Source: Streptomyces cirratus
GTDB taxonomy: Bacteria; Actinomycetota; Actinomycetes; Streptomycetales; Streptomycetaceae
Length of the DNA: 64,000 nt
Direction of reading: 5' to 3'
Assembly: GCF_014650775.1 (NCBI RefSeq)
Contig: NZ_BMVP01000007.1
Location: 62,001 to 126,000 of the forward strand
Position numbers and translations under genes: made by a program. A model generated the notes under the pieces. The model was not told the DNA's origin, searched no databases, and saw nothing but the letters and a program-made list of their open reading frames with translations. The number at the start of each line of letters is the position of its first letter. Position 1 is the first letter of the stretch. Positions 33,219-42,368 of the stretch are shown here, one piece after another.

Positions 33219-36200
33219 GTGAGCAGCAGGCCATCCCGAGGCGCTGCTCGCCTCGCAGCAATACTCGACGCGCTTCCTGACGCGCTGTTGCTCGTCAACG
33301 CCAACGGCACCGTGGTGAACGCCAATTCGATCGCCCTCGAAATCATGGAGAGTCCCGGCACCGGCCTCGTCGGCCGCGGAGTGCTGGACCTCCTGCCCGA
33401 GTTCGACTCGAAGCTCATCCCCGGCTCGATGCGCCGTCCCGGGGACGACGAAGAAGGCCGGGCGAAGCCCAAGAGGATGACGGCCCGGCGGACCGACGGG
33501 AGCGAGTTCCCCGTCGAGGTCACCGCAGCCCACCTCGACGGCCGCGACGCCTACCGCGAGCCGCAGCCCGCGTACACCGGCGACGAACTGCTGATGCTCG
33601 TCGTACGGGACCTCTCCCAGACCGTGGACACCGAGGCCGAGCTCGCCCGCTCCCAGCGGCAGACCGAGATGATCCTGCGCGCCGCCGCGGAAGGCGTGGT
33701 GGGCACGGACACCGACGGCCGGGTCGTACTCGTCAACCCGGCCGCCGCGCAGATCCTCGGCTACCGGGCCACCGATCTCGGGAACCGCGAGCTGCACGGG
33801 CTGATCCAGCACTCGCGCGCGGACGGTTCGCCGTTCCCCTTCGAGGAATCCCCGCTCGCCGACACCCTGCGCAGCGGCCGCAAGCACCGGGTGCGCAGCC
33901 AGGTGCTGTGGAACAAGGCCGGGCAGCCGGTCTCCGTCGACCTGACCACCTCGCCCGTACGGGACGGTGAGCTGCTCGTCGGGGCCGTCATGACCTTCAC
34001 CGACCGGCGCCCCTACGACGCCCTCGCCGCGCGGCACGCGCAGTTGCTGGCGGTCCTCGGCGAGTCGCTGCGCGGGCCGCTGGAGGAACTGCGCGGTGAG
34101 CTGGCGACGCTGGCCGCCGATGACGCGGGCCAGCTGTGGCCCGAGGCGAACCAGCTGCTGCACCACCTGGCGGCCGGCTACTCGCGGATGACCACGCTCG
34201 TGGACAACGTGCTGGGCTACCAGCGGCTGGACGCGGGCAGCGACAAGCTCGCCAAGGAAAAGACGCTGATCAACAAGGTCGTCGCGGCCGGTGTCGACGG
34301 CGCGGTGGAGCTGATCGGGCCGGGCCGGGTGCAGTTCGCCGTGCACGCACCGACGATCGAGGCCGAGGTGGACGGGGAGCGGATCGCGACCGCGCTCGCG
34401 CACCTGGTCGCCGACGTCGCCGGGGTGGACGCCACCGGCAAGACCCGTCAGGGCAGCGGTTACAGCGACTCGACGATCGTCGTGGCCGCCGCGCAGCGCG
34501 GTGACGTCGTACGGATCGAGGTGCGCGGGCCGTACGAAGGCGGCAACCCGGTGCACGAGCCGATCGTGCGGGGCGTCGTCGCCGCGCACGGCGGTGTCCT
34601 GCAGACCGTCGACGTGCCCGGGGCGCCGGGCGGTGCGTACGTACTGGAGCTGCCGCTGGGTGCGGGAGCCGGGACGGTGACGCTGCCCGAGCCCGAGCCG
34701 GAGCCGGAGCCGGTGGAGCCCCCGGCTGCCGGGGCCGGTGCGAAGCCGGACGCCAAGGACGGCGCCGGTGCCAGGGCAGAGTCCGGGGGCCGGCGGGCCA
34801 GGCGCGGGGTGGACGCGTTCCTGGACGACTCCGCCGATGAGACGAAGGTGCCCCGGGAGGGCGGCGGTGCGCTCGCGCTGTCCTCGGGGCGGCGCCGCGC
34901 GGACGGCACGCTCGACGGCGCCGGGGCGGGCGGCCCCGAGCTGGCGCAGTCCCCGGTGAACCCGGCCGGGCTGGGTACCGGGCGCCGGCGTGGCCGCGAC
35001 GGCGACGGCAGTGCGGAGGGCAACGGCGGCCCGGACGCTTCCCGGCGCCCCGGCGGACCGCAGCCCGTGCCTCCGCAGCCGGTTCCCTCTCAGCCCGTCG
35101 CCCCTCACCCCGCGCCGCAGCAGCCCGTGCCCCCGCAGGGGACCGGGATGCCTGCGCTGCCGCCCGTGCCCGCGGTGCCGCCCGTGCCGTTGACCCAGCA
35201 TCCGGCGGGACGCCGCCGCGCGTTGGGCCCGGCTGCGCCGGCCGCACCCGCGGCGGGTCCGTTCGCGCAGCCGGGCGGTCCCGTTCCGGCGGCCGGGCTC
35301 GCAGCTCCCGTTCCCCAGCGCCCCATCGCCCCGGAAGGCGGCTTCGCGCTGCCCGCCGGACCGACGCCCGCCCAGGCCGCCGGTGCGGTACCCGCGCCGG
35401 CCGAGGCCGATCCGGAGGCCCCGGGTGGCCGCCGTGGGCGTCGGGTGCTCGGCGCCCCCGTGGCCGACGCCCCCGAAGCCGCCCCCGCGGCTGCCCCGGA
35501 GGCGCCCGGGCCGGTACCGCCGACCGGTCGGCGTCGGGCCCTGCCCGAGGTTCCCGCCTGGCCGGTGCCCGCGGCCCGTACCGCCACCGAGGACGGCGAG
35601 CCCGCGGCGGCCCCCGGTGCGGGCCCCGCTCCCGTACCCGGTGCGAGGCAGCCGCAGGACGCTCCGGGTGAGGCCTCGCAGCCGATCAGCGTGCGCGCTC
35701 TGGGCACGCTGGGCCAGGGCATCTCGGTCGAGGCGGGCGGCTCCGGCCGTCGCCGCCGGCTGTCCGAGCCCGCACCGCAGGGCCGCGCCTTCGCCATAGG
35801 GGCGCCCGAGGCGGGCTCCGACGAGGGGCCCGAGCCGCTCGACGGGCCCGGTGGCGCGGTCGAGGTGGTCAACCGTCCCGTACCGCTGCCCGTGGACGAC
35901 GAACTTCCGCCGGAGCCGCTGGACAACCCGCGCCGGCTGCTGGTGTGGCCCGCGCCCGACGCCCAGACCCAGCAGGCGCTGAGCGACCGCGGGTACCGTC
36001 CGGTGATCGTGCACTCCCGCGAGGAGGTGGACGCACAGATCGCCGCGTTCCCCGCGGCCTTGTTCGTGGACCCGCTGACCGGGCCCATCACCCGCACCGC
36101 CCTCCAGTCGCTGCGTCAGGCCGCGGTGGCCGCGGAAGTACCCGTCCTGGTGACGGCCGGACTGGGGCACGCCACGCGCGAAGCCGCGTACGGCGCCGAC

Positions 36201-36629
36201 CCGGCCGTCCTGCTCAAGGCGCTCGCACCGCGCGACAGCGAGCAGCACCCCTCGCGGGTCCTGTTGATCGAGGAGCACGACGAGATCGCCACCGCGCTGA
36301 CCGCCGCCCTGGAACGGCGCGGCATGCAGGTCGCGCGGGCGGGCGCCGACACCGACGCCGTGGAACTGGCCACCCGAATGCGGCCCAACCTCGTCGTCAT
36401 GGACCTGATGCAGGTGCGCCGCCGACGGGCCGGGATCGTGGACTGGCTGCGCGCCAACGGGCAGCTGAACCGCACCCCGCTCGTCGTCTACACGGCCACC
36501 GGGATCGACCCGGCCGAACTGCCGCGCCTGGCCTCCGGCGAGAGCGTGCTGTTCCTCGCCGAGCGGGCCACGACCGCCGACGTCCAGGGCCGCATCGTGG
36601 ACCTGCTGGCCAAGATCGGCACCAACTAG
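33219..36629 (+). CDS. Large PAS / degenerate histidine kinase / receiver-like protein
   Basis: 1136 residues, GTG at 33219 behind GGGAGGAAG. Two PAS domains (from about 10 and 150; ILRAAAEGVVGTDTDGR) are followed by a HisKA-like helix in which the usual SHELRTPL reads GESLRGPL, so the phosphoacceptor His is absent. The ATPase-like part is degenerate too (HLVADVAGVD instead of an N box). About 420 residues of Pro/Ala/Gly/Glu-rich linker come next (about 490-900), then a C-terminal receiver-type region ending RPNLVVMDLMQVRRR with a possible phospho-Asp and PLVVYTATG. Probably a non-catalytic scaffold or signal integrator; homologues are annotated as hybrid kinases. Confidence 0.8.
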   Translation: MSSRPSRGAARLAAILDALPDALLLVNANGTVVNANSIALEIMESPGTGLVGRGVLDLLPEFDSKLIPGSMRRPGDDEEGRAKPKRMTARRTDGSEFPVEVTAAHLDGRDAYREPQPAYTGDELLMLVVRDLSQTVDTEAELARSQRQTEMILRAAAEGVVGTDTDGRVVLVNPAAAQILGYRATDLGNRELHGLIQHSRADGSPFPFEESPLADTLRSGRKHRVRSQVLWNKAGQPVSVDLTTSPVRDGELLVGAVMTFTDRRPYDALAARHAQLLAVLGESLRGPLEELRGELATLAADDAGQLWPEANQLLHHLAAGYSRMTTLVDNVLGYQRLDAGSDKLAKEKTLINKVVAAGVDGAVELIGPGRVQFAVHAPTIEAEVDGERIATALAHLVADVAGVDATGKTRQGSGYSDSTIVVAAAQRGDVVRIEVRGPYEGGNPVHEPIVRGVVAAHGGVLQTVDVPGAPGGAYVLELPLGAGAGTVTLPEPEPEPEPVEPPAAGAGAKPDAKDGAGARAESGGRRARRGVDAFLDDSADETKVPREGGGALALSSGRRRADGTLDGAGAGGPELAQSPVNPAGLGTGRRRGRDGDGSAEGNGGPDASRRPGGPQPVPPQPVPSQPVAPHPAPQQPVPPQGTGMPALPPVPAVPPVPLTQHPAGRRRALGPAAPAAPAAGPFAQPGGPVPAAGLAAPVPQRPIAPEGGFALPAGPTPAQAAGAVPAPAEADPEAPGGRRGRRVLGAPVADAPEAAPAAAPEAPGPVPPTGRRRALPEVPAWPVPAARTATEDGEPAAAPGAGPAPVPGARQPQDAPGEASQPISVRALGTLGQGISVEAGGSGRRRRLSEPAPQGRAFAIGAPEAGSDEGPEPLDGPGGAVEVVNRPVPLPVDDELPPEPLDNPRRLLVWPAPDAQTQQALSDRGYRPVIVHSREEVDAQIAAFPAALFVDPLTGPITRTALQSLRQAAVAAEVPVLVTAGLGHATREAAYGADPAVLLKALAPRDSEQHPSRVLLIEEHDEIATALTAALERRGMQVARAGADTDAVELATRMRPNLVVMDLMQVRRRRAGIVDWLRANGQLNRTPLVVYTATGIDPAELPRLASGESVLFLAERATTADVQGRIVDLLAKIGTN

Positions 36630-36642
36630 TCATCCTGGCCCG

Positions 36643-37218
36643 ATGGCCATCACCGACACGACCGAACACAGCGTTCCCGCCGACAACGGGGAGGTGAGCC
36701 TCCTCATAGCCCGGCAGGTCGAGCCGGGCCACGAGGAGGACTTCGAGGCCTGGGCGCGCGGGATCCTGGAGACCGCAGCGGGCTTCCCCGACCACCTCGG
36801 ATACGGGCTCTTCCGGCCGGCCGCGGAGGGTGCCCCGTGGTTCCTGGTGCACCGCTTCCGCAACCAGGCGGCCTTCGAGGCCTGGCAGCAGTCCGCGGAG
36901 CGTGCCGCGTTCTTCGCCAACTGCCAAGGTCACCACCACCACGAGATAGCGCGGCGCGAACTGCACGGTATGGAGACGTGGTTCGCCAAGCCGGGCACGA
37001 CCCGGCCCGCGCCCCCTCGCTGGAAGATGGTGATCAGCTCGGGGCTGGCCATCTTCCCGATCTCGCTGCTCGGCAACGCGGTGCTCGGTCCGTACCTGGT
37101 GGACCTGCCGTTCGTGCTGCGGACAGCGGCTTTCACAGTGGTCTTCAGCACCCTGATGACCTACGTGGCCATGCCCGCCGTCAGCAAGCTGCTGCGGCCA
37201 TGGCTCACGCGTGGTTGA
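36643..37218 (+). CDS. ABM-domain protein with two C-terminal membrane helices
   Basis: 191 residues, ATG at 36643, 13 bases after the PAS gene. N-terminal antibiotic biosynthesis monooxygenase-like ferredoxin fold (EVSLLIARQVEPGHEEDFEAW-type, split at residue 36; HRFRNQAAFEAWQQS), ending about residue 105. Then PRWKMVISSGLAIFPISLLG and a second helix FTVVFSTLMTYVAMPAV anchor it to the membrane. This fusion is widespread (antibiotic biosynthesis monooxygenase plus DUF-type membrane pair). Reaction unknown. Confidence 0.8.
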   Translation: MAITDTTEHSVPADNGEVSLLIARQVEPGHEEDFEAWARGILETAAGFPDHLGYGLFRPAAEGAPWFLVHRFRNQAAFEAWQQSAERAAFFANCQGHHHHEIARRELHGMETWFAKPGTTRPAPPRWKMVISSGLAIFPISLLGNAVLGPYLVDLPFVLRTAAFTVVFSTLMTYVAMPAVSKLLRPWLTRG

Positions 37219-37235
37219 GGCTTCCGGGCCGCCGG

Positions 37236-38873
37236 TCAGGCCAGCCTCGTCACGTCCAGCACGCCGTCCGCGTACTGCCTGCGGATCACCTTCTTGTCGA
37301 ACTTGCCGACGCTCGTCTTCGGCACGGCCTCGATGAACGTCCAGCGCTCGGGCAGCTGCCACTTGGCGATCGACTGTCCGAGGAAGGTGCGCAGACCCGT
37401 GTAGTCCACGGTCGCACCGTCCTTGAGCACGACGGTCGCCAGCGGACGCTCGCCCCATTTGTCGTCGGGTACGGCGACCACCGCCGCCTCGGCCACCTCC
37501 GGGTGCGCCATCAACGCGTTCTCCAGCTCCACGCTGGAGATCCACTCGCCGCCCGACTTGATGACGTCCTTGGCCCTGTCGGTCAGCGTCAGATAGCCGT
37601 CGGCGCTGATCACGCCCACGTCGCCGGTCTTGAGCCAGCCGTCCGCGCTGAATTTGTCCGCGGGGCGCAGGGGTTCGCCGGATGCGCCGCCGTAGTAGGC
37701 GCCCGCGATCCACGTGCCGCGTACCTCCAGCTCGCCCGCCGACTCGCCGTCCCACGGCAGACGGTCACCGCCGGGGCCGATCAGGCGTGCCTCGACACCC
37801 GCGGGGAAGCGGCCCTGGGTGATCCGGTACGGCCACTCCTCCTCGGCGCTCAGGCCGGCCGGCGGGTGCGCCATCGTGCCGAGCGGGGAGGTCTCGGTCA
37901 TGCCCCAGGCGTGACACAGGCGCACGCCCAGCTTCTCGTACGCCTCCATCAGGGACGGCGGGCAGGCGGCGCCTCCGATGGTGACCTGCTTCATCGAGGT
38001 CAGGTCGCGGGGGCGCGCGGTGACCTCGGCGAGCAGCCCCTGCCAGATGGTGGGGACGGCCGCGGCGTGCGTCGGCTTCTCCCGCTCGATCATCTCCGCG
38101 AGCGGGGCGGGCTGCAGGAAGCGGTCCGGCATCAGCAGGTTGATGCCGGTCATGAAGGTGGCGTGGGGCAGGCCCCAGGCGTTCACGTGGAACTGGGGGA
38201 CCACGACGAGGGAGGTGTCCCGGTCCGTCAGACCCATCGACTCGGCCATGTTGACCTGCATGGAGTGCAGGTAGATGGACCGGTGGGAGTAGATGACGCC
38301 CTTGGGGTCCCCCGTGGTGCCCGAGGTGTAGCACATGGCCGCGGCCTGGCGCTCGTCCAGCTCGGGCCAGTCGTAGTGGTCGGAGCGTCCGGCCAGGAGT
38401 GCCTCGTAGTCGTGCACGCGCACGTCGAGGCCGTCGAGCACGGAACGGTCACCGGCACCGGAGACGACCACGTGCTCGACGGTGGGCAGCTGCGGCAGCA
38501 GCGGCGCGAGGAGCGGCAGGAGGGTGCCATTGACGAGCACGACCCGGTCCGCGGCGTGGTTGACGATGAAGACCAGCTGCTCGGGGGGGAGCCGCAGGTT
38601 GAGCGTGTGCAGGACGGCGCCCATGGAGGGGATCGCGAAGTACGCCTCCACGTGCTCGGCGTTGTTCCACATCAGCGTGGCCAGAACACTTCCGGGCTCG
38701 ACACCCAGTTCATCGCGCAGGGCGTTGGCGAGCTGTGCGGCGCGGTCGCCGATCTCGGCGAACGTCCGGCGGTGGGGCTCTGCCTCACCGGTCCATGTCG
38801 TCACGGTCGAGCGACCGTGGACCTTCCGGCCATGCTCCAGAATCCGGCTGATGTTGAGCTGTACATCCTGCAT
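37236..38873 (-). CDS. Long-chain fatty acid-CoA ligase (AMP-binding family)
   Basis: 546 residues, ATG at 38873 (MQDVQLNISRILEHGRKVHG). Motifs: phosphate loop YTSGTTGDPKG, adenine-binding HAWGMTETSPL, GWLKTGDVG hinge region, and C-terminal Lys in VPKTSVGKFDKK. Activates medium or long-chain acids to acyl-CoA via acyl-AMP. The open frame runs to 39014 and begins inside a parS site, which I reject as the start because the extra 47 residues look non-native. Possibly supplies CoA esters to the acyl-CoA dehydrogenase operon downstream. Confidence 0.9.
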   Translation of the reverse strand: MQDVQLNISRILEHGRKVHGRSTVTTWTGEAEPHRRTFAEIGDRAAQLANALRDELGVEPGSVLATLMWNNAEHVEAYFAIPSMGAVLHTLNLRLPPEQLVFIVNHAADRVVLVNGTLLPLLAPLLPQLPTVEHVVVSGAGDRSVLDGLDVRVHDYEALLAGRSDHYDWPELDERQAAAMCYTSGTTGDPKGVIYSHRSIYLHSMQVNMAESMGLTDRDTSLVVVPQFHVNAWGLPHATFMTGINLLMPDRFLQPAPLAEMIEREKPTHAAAVPTIWQGLLAEVTARPRDLTSMKQVTIGGAACPPSLMEAYEKLGVRLCHAWGMTETSPLGTMAHPPAGLSAEEEWPYRITQGRFPAGVEARLIGPGGDRLPWDGESAGELEVRGTWIAGAYYGGASGEPLRPADKFSADGWLKTGDVGVISADGYLTLTDRAKDVIKSGGEWISSVELENALMAHPEVAEAAVVAVPDDKWGERPLATVVLKDGATVDYTGLRTFLGQSIAKWQLPERWTFIEAVPKTSVGKFDKKVIRRQYADGVLDVTRLA

Positions 38874-38998
38874 GGTGCTGAGCACTGGCGTCCTCCCGGT
38901 GGGCGCTATCGCTCCGTCGCGACATTGCAAGGATTCTGCGCACGTACCACGCGGTATGTCACTACCCGGAGGTAGAAACCGCGTACGTGATCCCTCAC

Positions 38999-39012
38999 GT
39001 TTCACGTGAAAC
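38999..39012. other. parS ParB-binding site 2
   Basis: GTTTCACGTGAAAC, perfect palindrome, in the gap between the acyl-CoA ligase and the ECF sigma gene; 29 bp from site 3. Confidence 0.9.
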
Positions 39013-39027
39013 ATCCGGTACCGCGAT

Positions 39028-39041
39028 GTTTCACGTGAAAC
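39028..39041. other. parS ParB-binding site 3
   Basis: GTTTCACGTGAAAC, second perfect copy, 29 bp downstream of site 2 start to start, 25 bases before the end of the ECF sigma gene. Confidence 0.9.
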
Positions 39042-39065
39042 GCCGGGACTGGTCCGGGTGGCGGA

Positions 39066-39599
39066 TCAGCGGACCGGGGCGAGTTCCGGGTCCTCGCGGA
39101 GCTTTCCGAGGGCGCGGGAGACGGCGCTCTTGACCGTGCCGACGGAGACTCCGAGCAGCTCGGCGGTCTGCGCCTCGCTGAGGTCTTCGTAGTAGCGCAA
39201 CACCACCATCGCCCGCTGCCGGTCCGGCAGCCGGGTCACGGCACGCCACATCGCGTCGCGCAGGGCCTGCGCCTCCGCGGCGTCCATGGACGGCTCCTGC
39301 TCGGCCTCCGGGATCTCCTCGCAGCAGAATTCCTCGACCTTGCGCTTGCGCCACTGGGAGGTGCGGGTGTTGACCAGGGCCCGCCTGACGTATCCGTCCA
39401 GCGCCCGGTGGTCCTCGATGCGGTCCCAGGCGGCGTAGGTCTTGGCGAGGGCCGTCTGCAGCAGGTCCTCGGCGTCGCAGGGGTTGGCGGTGAGCGAGCG
39501 CGCGGTGCGCATCAGGGTCGTGCCGCGGGTCCTGACGTACGCCGAGAACGACGGGTACGACGTCGGGTTCGAGGCGAGCGTGCAGACAGGCGTGGTCAT
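39066..39599 (-). CDS. SigE-family ECF RNA polymerase sigma factor
   Basis: 177 residues, ATG at 39599. Region 2: YPSFSAYVRTRGTTLMRTA, CDAEDLLQTALAKTYAAWD; region 4: LPDRQRAMVVLRYYEDLSE and AELLGVSVGTVKSAVSRAL. This is the ECF group common in Streptomyces and usually called SigE-family. No anti-sigma gene is adjacent. The gene is upstream of, and co-oriented with, the fatty-acyl ligase, with the parS pair between them. Confidence 0.9.
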   Translation of the reverse strand: MTTPVCTLASNPTSYPSFSAYVRTRGTTLMRTARSLTANPCDAEDLLQTALAKTYAAWDRIEDHRALDGYVRRALVNTRTSQWRKRKVEEFCCEEIPEAEQEPSMDAAEAQALRDAMWRAVTRLPDRQRAMVVLRYYEDLSEAQTAELLGVSVGTVKSAVSRALGKLREDPELAPVR

Positions 39600-39734
39600 G
39601 CCTCAACGCTAGGAGCGCGGGGCGGCCCTGGGATCGGCCGCAGGTGCCGAAGCGGGATCCGTCTCAGGTTGTAGGGCCGGGCCCGGCCGCACCACCTGTA
39701 GGTGGAGGGACGGTGTCCGCACCCGGCTCCCGGG

Positions 39735-40901
39735 TCAGGCGTCGGCGCTGAGCATCAGGCCGGATGTGGGTACGCCCGTACCGGCCGTGACCAGGCTGTG
39801 GACGGCGCCCGCGACTTGGTTGACGGAGGTACCGCGCAGTTGCCGGACAGCCTCGGCAATACCGTTCATGCCGTGCAGGTACGCCTCCCCGAGCTGGCCG
39901 CCGTGGGTGTTGAGAGGGAGCGCGTCGGCGGCCACGAAGTCAGCGGCCTCCCCGGGTCCGCAGAAGCCGAACTCCTCCAGCTGCATGAGGACGAACGGGG
40001 TGAAGTGGTCGTAGAGGATGCCGACGTCGATGTCCGAGGGCCGCAGTCCGCTGGTCCGCCACAGCTGACGTGCGACGACGTCCATTTCGGGCAGCCCCGT
40101 CAGGTCGTCCCGGTAGAAGGAGGTCATGGCCTCCTGGCGGCGGCCGGCTCCCTGGGCCGCCGCGGTGATCACGGCGGGCGCCTGCCGCAGGGTGCGGGCC
40201 CGCTCGGTGCTGGTGACGATCAGGGCCTGACCGCCGTCGGTCTCCTGGCAGCAGTCCAGAAGACGCAAAGGCTCCACGATCCAGCGCGATGCGGCGTGGT
40301 CGGCGAGGGTGATCGGTTTGCCGTGGAAGTAGGCGGCGGGGTTGTTCGCCGCGTGCTTGCGGCCGGTGACCGCGACGTGCCCGAAGGCCTCGGGAGTCAG
40401 GTGGTAGGCGTGCAGATAGCGCTGGGCTGCCATGGCGACCCAGGACGCCGGGGTGAGCAGGCCCCATGGCAGTGACCAGCCGAGGGCCGCGCCTTCCGCG
40501 GAAGGTTCGCGTTGCTGGACCCCGGACCCGAAGCGGCGCCCGGAGCGCTCGTTGAAGGCGCGGTAGCAGACCACCACCTCGGCGACCCCTGTGGCGATGG
40601 CCAGGGCGGCCTGCTGGACGGTGGCACAGGCCGCGCCGCCGCCGTAGTGGATCCGGGAGAAGAAGGAGAGCTCCCCGATTCCGGCCGCCTGGGCGACGGT
40701 GATCTCGGGGCTGGTGTCCATCGTGAAGGTGACCATGCCGTCGACGTCGGCGGGGGTCAGCCCGGCGTCGTCGAGGGCTGCATGGACGGCTTCGACGGCG
40801 AGCTTGAGCTCGCTGCGGCCGGAATCCTTGGAGAACTCGGTCGCGCCGATGCCGACGATGGCGGCCCGGCCGCCCAGTTCGTCCCGGGTACGGACGCTCA
40901 C
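39735..40901 (-). CDS. Lipid-transfer protein / thiolase-like aldolase (Ltp2-like)
   Basis: 388 residues, thiolase fold lacking the full classical thiolase triad: AAIVGIGATEFSKDSGRSEL, HYGGGAACATVQQAALAIA, and C-terminal PLNTHGGQLGEAYLHGMNG. Closest in type to Ltp2, the retro-aldolase that with a DUF35 partner releases propionyl-CoA from the steroid side chain. The start (GTG/ATG at 40901) overlaps the MaoC stop by four bases. Last gene of the five-gene operon. Confidence 0.85.
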   Translation of the reverse strand: MSVRTRDELGGRAAIVGIGATEFSKDSGRSELKLAVEAVHAALDDAGLTPADVDGMVTFTMDTSPEITVAQAAGIGELSFFSRIHYGGGAACATVQQAALAIATGVAEVVVCYRAFNERSGRRFGSGVQQREPSAEGAALGWSLPWGLLTPASWVAMAAQRYLHAYHLTPEAFGHVAVTGRKHAANNPAAYFHGKPITLADHAASRWIVEPLRLLDCCQETDGGQALIVTSTERARTLRQAPAVITAAAQGAGRRQEAMTSFYRDDLTGLPEMDVVARQLWRTSGLRPSDIDVGILYDHFTPFVLMQLEEFGFCGPGEAADFVAADALPLNTHGGQLGEAYLHGMNGIAEAVRQLRGTSVNQVAGAVHSLVTAGTGVPTSGLMLSADA

Positions 40902-41296
40902 TCTCCCGCCTCCCGCGCATCCAGGGACACCGTGACGGTGCCGGTGACGTGGTACCCGATGCCGTTGGCGCCGACCACCCCGATCTCGGCGGTGTCCCCG
41001 TCGAGGGCGGTGACGGTCCCGGTGAGGACCATGGTGTCGCCGGGGTAGTTGGGAGCGCCGAGGCGGATGGCCACCTTGCGCAGGGTGGCGGTGGGGCCGA
41101 GGTGGTCGGTGATGTACCGGCCGACCAGGCCATTCGTGGTCAGGATGTTCATGAAGATGTCCGGGGAGCCCTTCTCGCGTGCGAGCTCGGCGTCGTGGTG
41201 CACGTCCTGGTAGTCCCGGGAGGCGATGGCGCCCGCGACGATGAGCGTGCGGGTGACCGGGATCTCCAGCTGCGGCAGTGCGTCACCGACCCTCAC
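40898..41296 (-). CDS. MaoC-like enoyl-CoA hydratase subunit (ChsH1-like)
   Basis: 132 residues, GTG at 41296. Single hot-dog domain (IPVTRTLIVAGAIASRDYQDVHHDAELAREKG, here split at residues 12-43) with the hydratase-type Asp/His in DYQDVHHD and KVAIRLGAPNYPGDTM. In the mycobacterial igr operon ChsH1 pairs with ChsH2 to hydrate the steroid side-chain enoyl-CoA; the partner here is at 42368. Overlaps both neighbours (14 and 4 bases). Confidence 0.85.
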   Translation of the reverse strand: MRVGDALPQLEIPVTRTLIVAGAIASRDYQDVHHDAELAREKGSPDIFMNILTTNGLVGRYITDHLGPTATLRKVAIRLGAPNYPGDTMVLTGTVTALDGDTAEIGVVGANGIGYHVTGTVTVSLDAREAGE

Positions 41297-42368
41297 GATG
41301 CCTCCCGTTGGTCGATGTCACGCCTGCCCGCGCCTGCGCTGGGCTCTCGGCCAGGAGCGTGCCCAGCTCCGCCAGCAGCTCGCTGCCGCAGCCGAGGTAG
41401 GCGTCCAGCTGGCGCCCCCAGAGGAAGTGGCGGTGGACGGGGTGGTCCAGGTCGGCGCCCAAGCCGCCGTGCAGGTGCTGGCCGGCGTGCACGACCCGCT
41501 TGCCCGCCTCCGAGGCCCACCAGGCCGCCGTCAGCGCGTGCTCGCCCGCGGGAAGGCCCTCGTCGATGCGCCAGGCCGCCTCGTACGAGGTGACCCGGAT
41601 CGCCTCCGTGTCCATGTGGGCGTCGGCGGCGCGGAGCATGACGGCCTGGTTCGTGGAGAGGGGCCGGCCGAACTGTTCGCGGGCGGAGGTGTACTCGACG
41701 GCGCGGGCCAGCGAGCCCGCGCAAACGCCCGCCTGGAGGCCGGCGAAAGCGGTACGGGCAACGGCGAGGACGTCCTCGTATGCCTGCGGGCCCCGCCCGA
41801 GCCGTTCGCCCCGCGCGCCGGTCAGCGTCAGCCGGCCTGCCGCCCACGGCGCGGTGGTCTCCACCGCCGAGGTCTCGACACGGGGCAGGTCGGTCCGTAC
41901 GAGCCACAGGGATCGGTCCGCGTCCGGCACCAGGACATGCGTCGCGCCGCGCAGCCAGGGCACGACGGGGGCGGTTCCCGTGAGCCGCCCGTCCGGTGCG
42001 GCGGTGATCCTGCCCCGGACGGGGAAGGCACCCGTGGCCACCGCCTCGCCCGCCCCGAGGGCCGGCAGCAGCCGGGCGCGCTGGTCCGCACTGCCGTGCC
42101 GGATCAGGGGGAGGATCCCGTAGGCGCAGGTCGCGGCGTACGGCACCTGGGCGGTCGTACGGCCCTGTTCTTCCAGCAGGAGCACCAGGCCGAGCAGGCC
42201 GACGTCCTCGACGGCGGTGGTCAGCCCGGCGCTCGTCAGGGCTTTCCACAGTTCGGCGTCGCTGCCGCTACCGGCGGCCGCGAGGCGCTCGTGGGTGGCG
42301 AGGTCGCGGAAGATGCGGGCGGCGAGGCCGGCCGCGGCGGTCTGCTCCTCGGTGGGCCGGAAGTCCAT
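41283..42368 (-). CDS. Acyl-CoA dehydrogenase subunit (FadE28/ChsE2-like)
   Basis: 361 residues, ATG at 42368 sharing a base with the preceding stop (TGATG). It is short and divergent for the family: MDFRPTEEQTAAAGLAARIF, AREQFGRPLSTNQAVMLRAAD, HGGLGADLDHPVHRHFLWGR. The middle FAD-contact region is shortened. In actinobacterial steroid degradation such divergent subunits form heterotetramers with a second FadE; the partner is the gene at 43300. Confidence 0.85.
   Translation of the reverse strand: MDFRPTEEQTAAAGLAARIFRDLATHERLAAAGSGSDAELWKALTSAGLTTAVEDVGLLGLVLLLEEQGRTTAQVPYAATCAYGILPLIRHGSADQRARLLPALGAGEAVATGAFPVRGRITAAPDGRLTGTAPVVPWLRGATHVLVPDADRSLWLVRTDLPRVETSAVETTAPWAAGRLTLTGARGERLGRGPQAYEDVLAVARTAFAGLQAGVCAGSLARAVEYTSAREQFGRPLSTNQAVMLRAADAHMDTEAIRVTSYEAAWRIDEGLPAGEHALTAAWWASEAGKRVVHAGQHLHGGLGADLDHPVHRHFLWGRQLDAYLGCGSELLAELGTLLAESPAQARAGVTSTNGRHREGR

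Noticed and set aside
38874..39014. Longer start of the acyl-CoA ligase inside the parS site (MFHVKREGS)
   Set aside because: The ATG arises from the parS palindrome itself; the extra residues look non-native and the ATG at 38873 fits the family.
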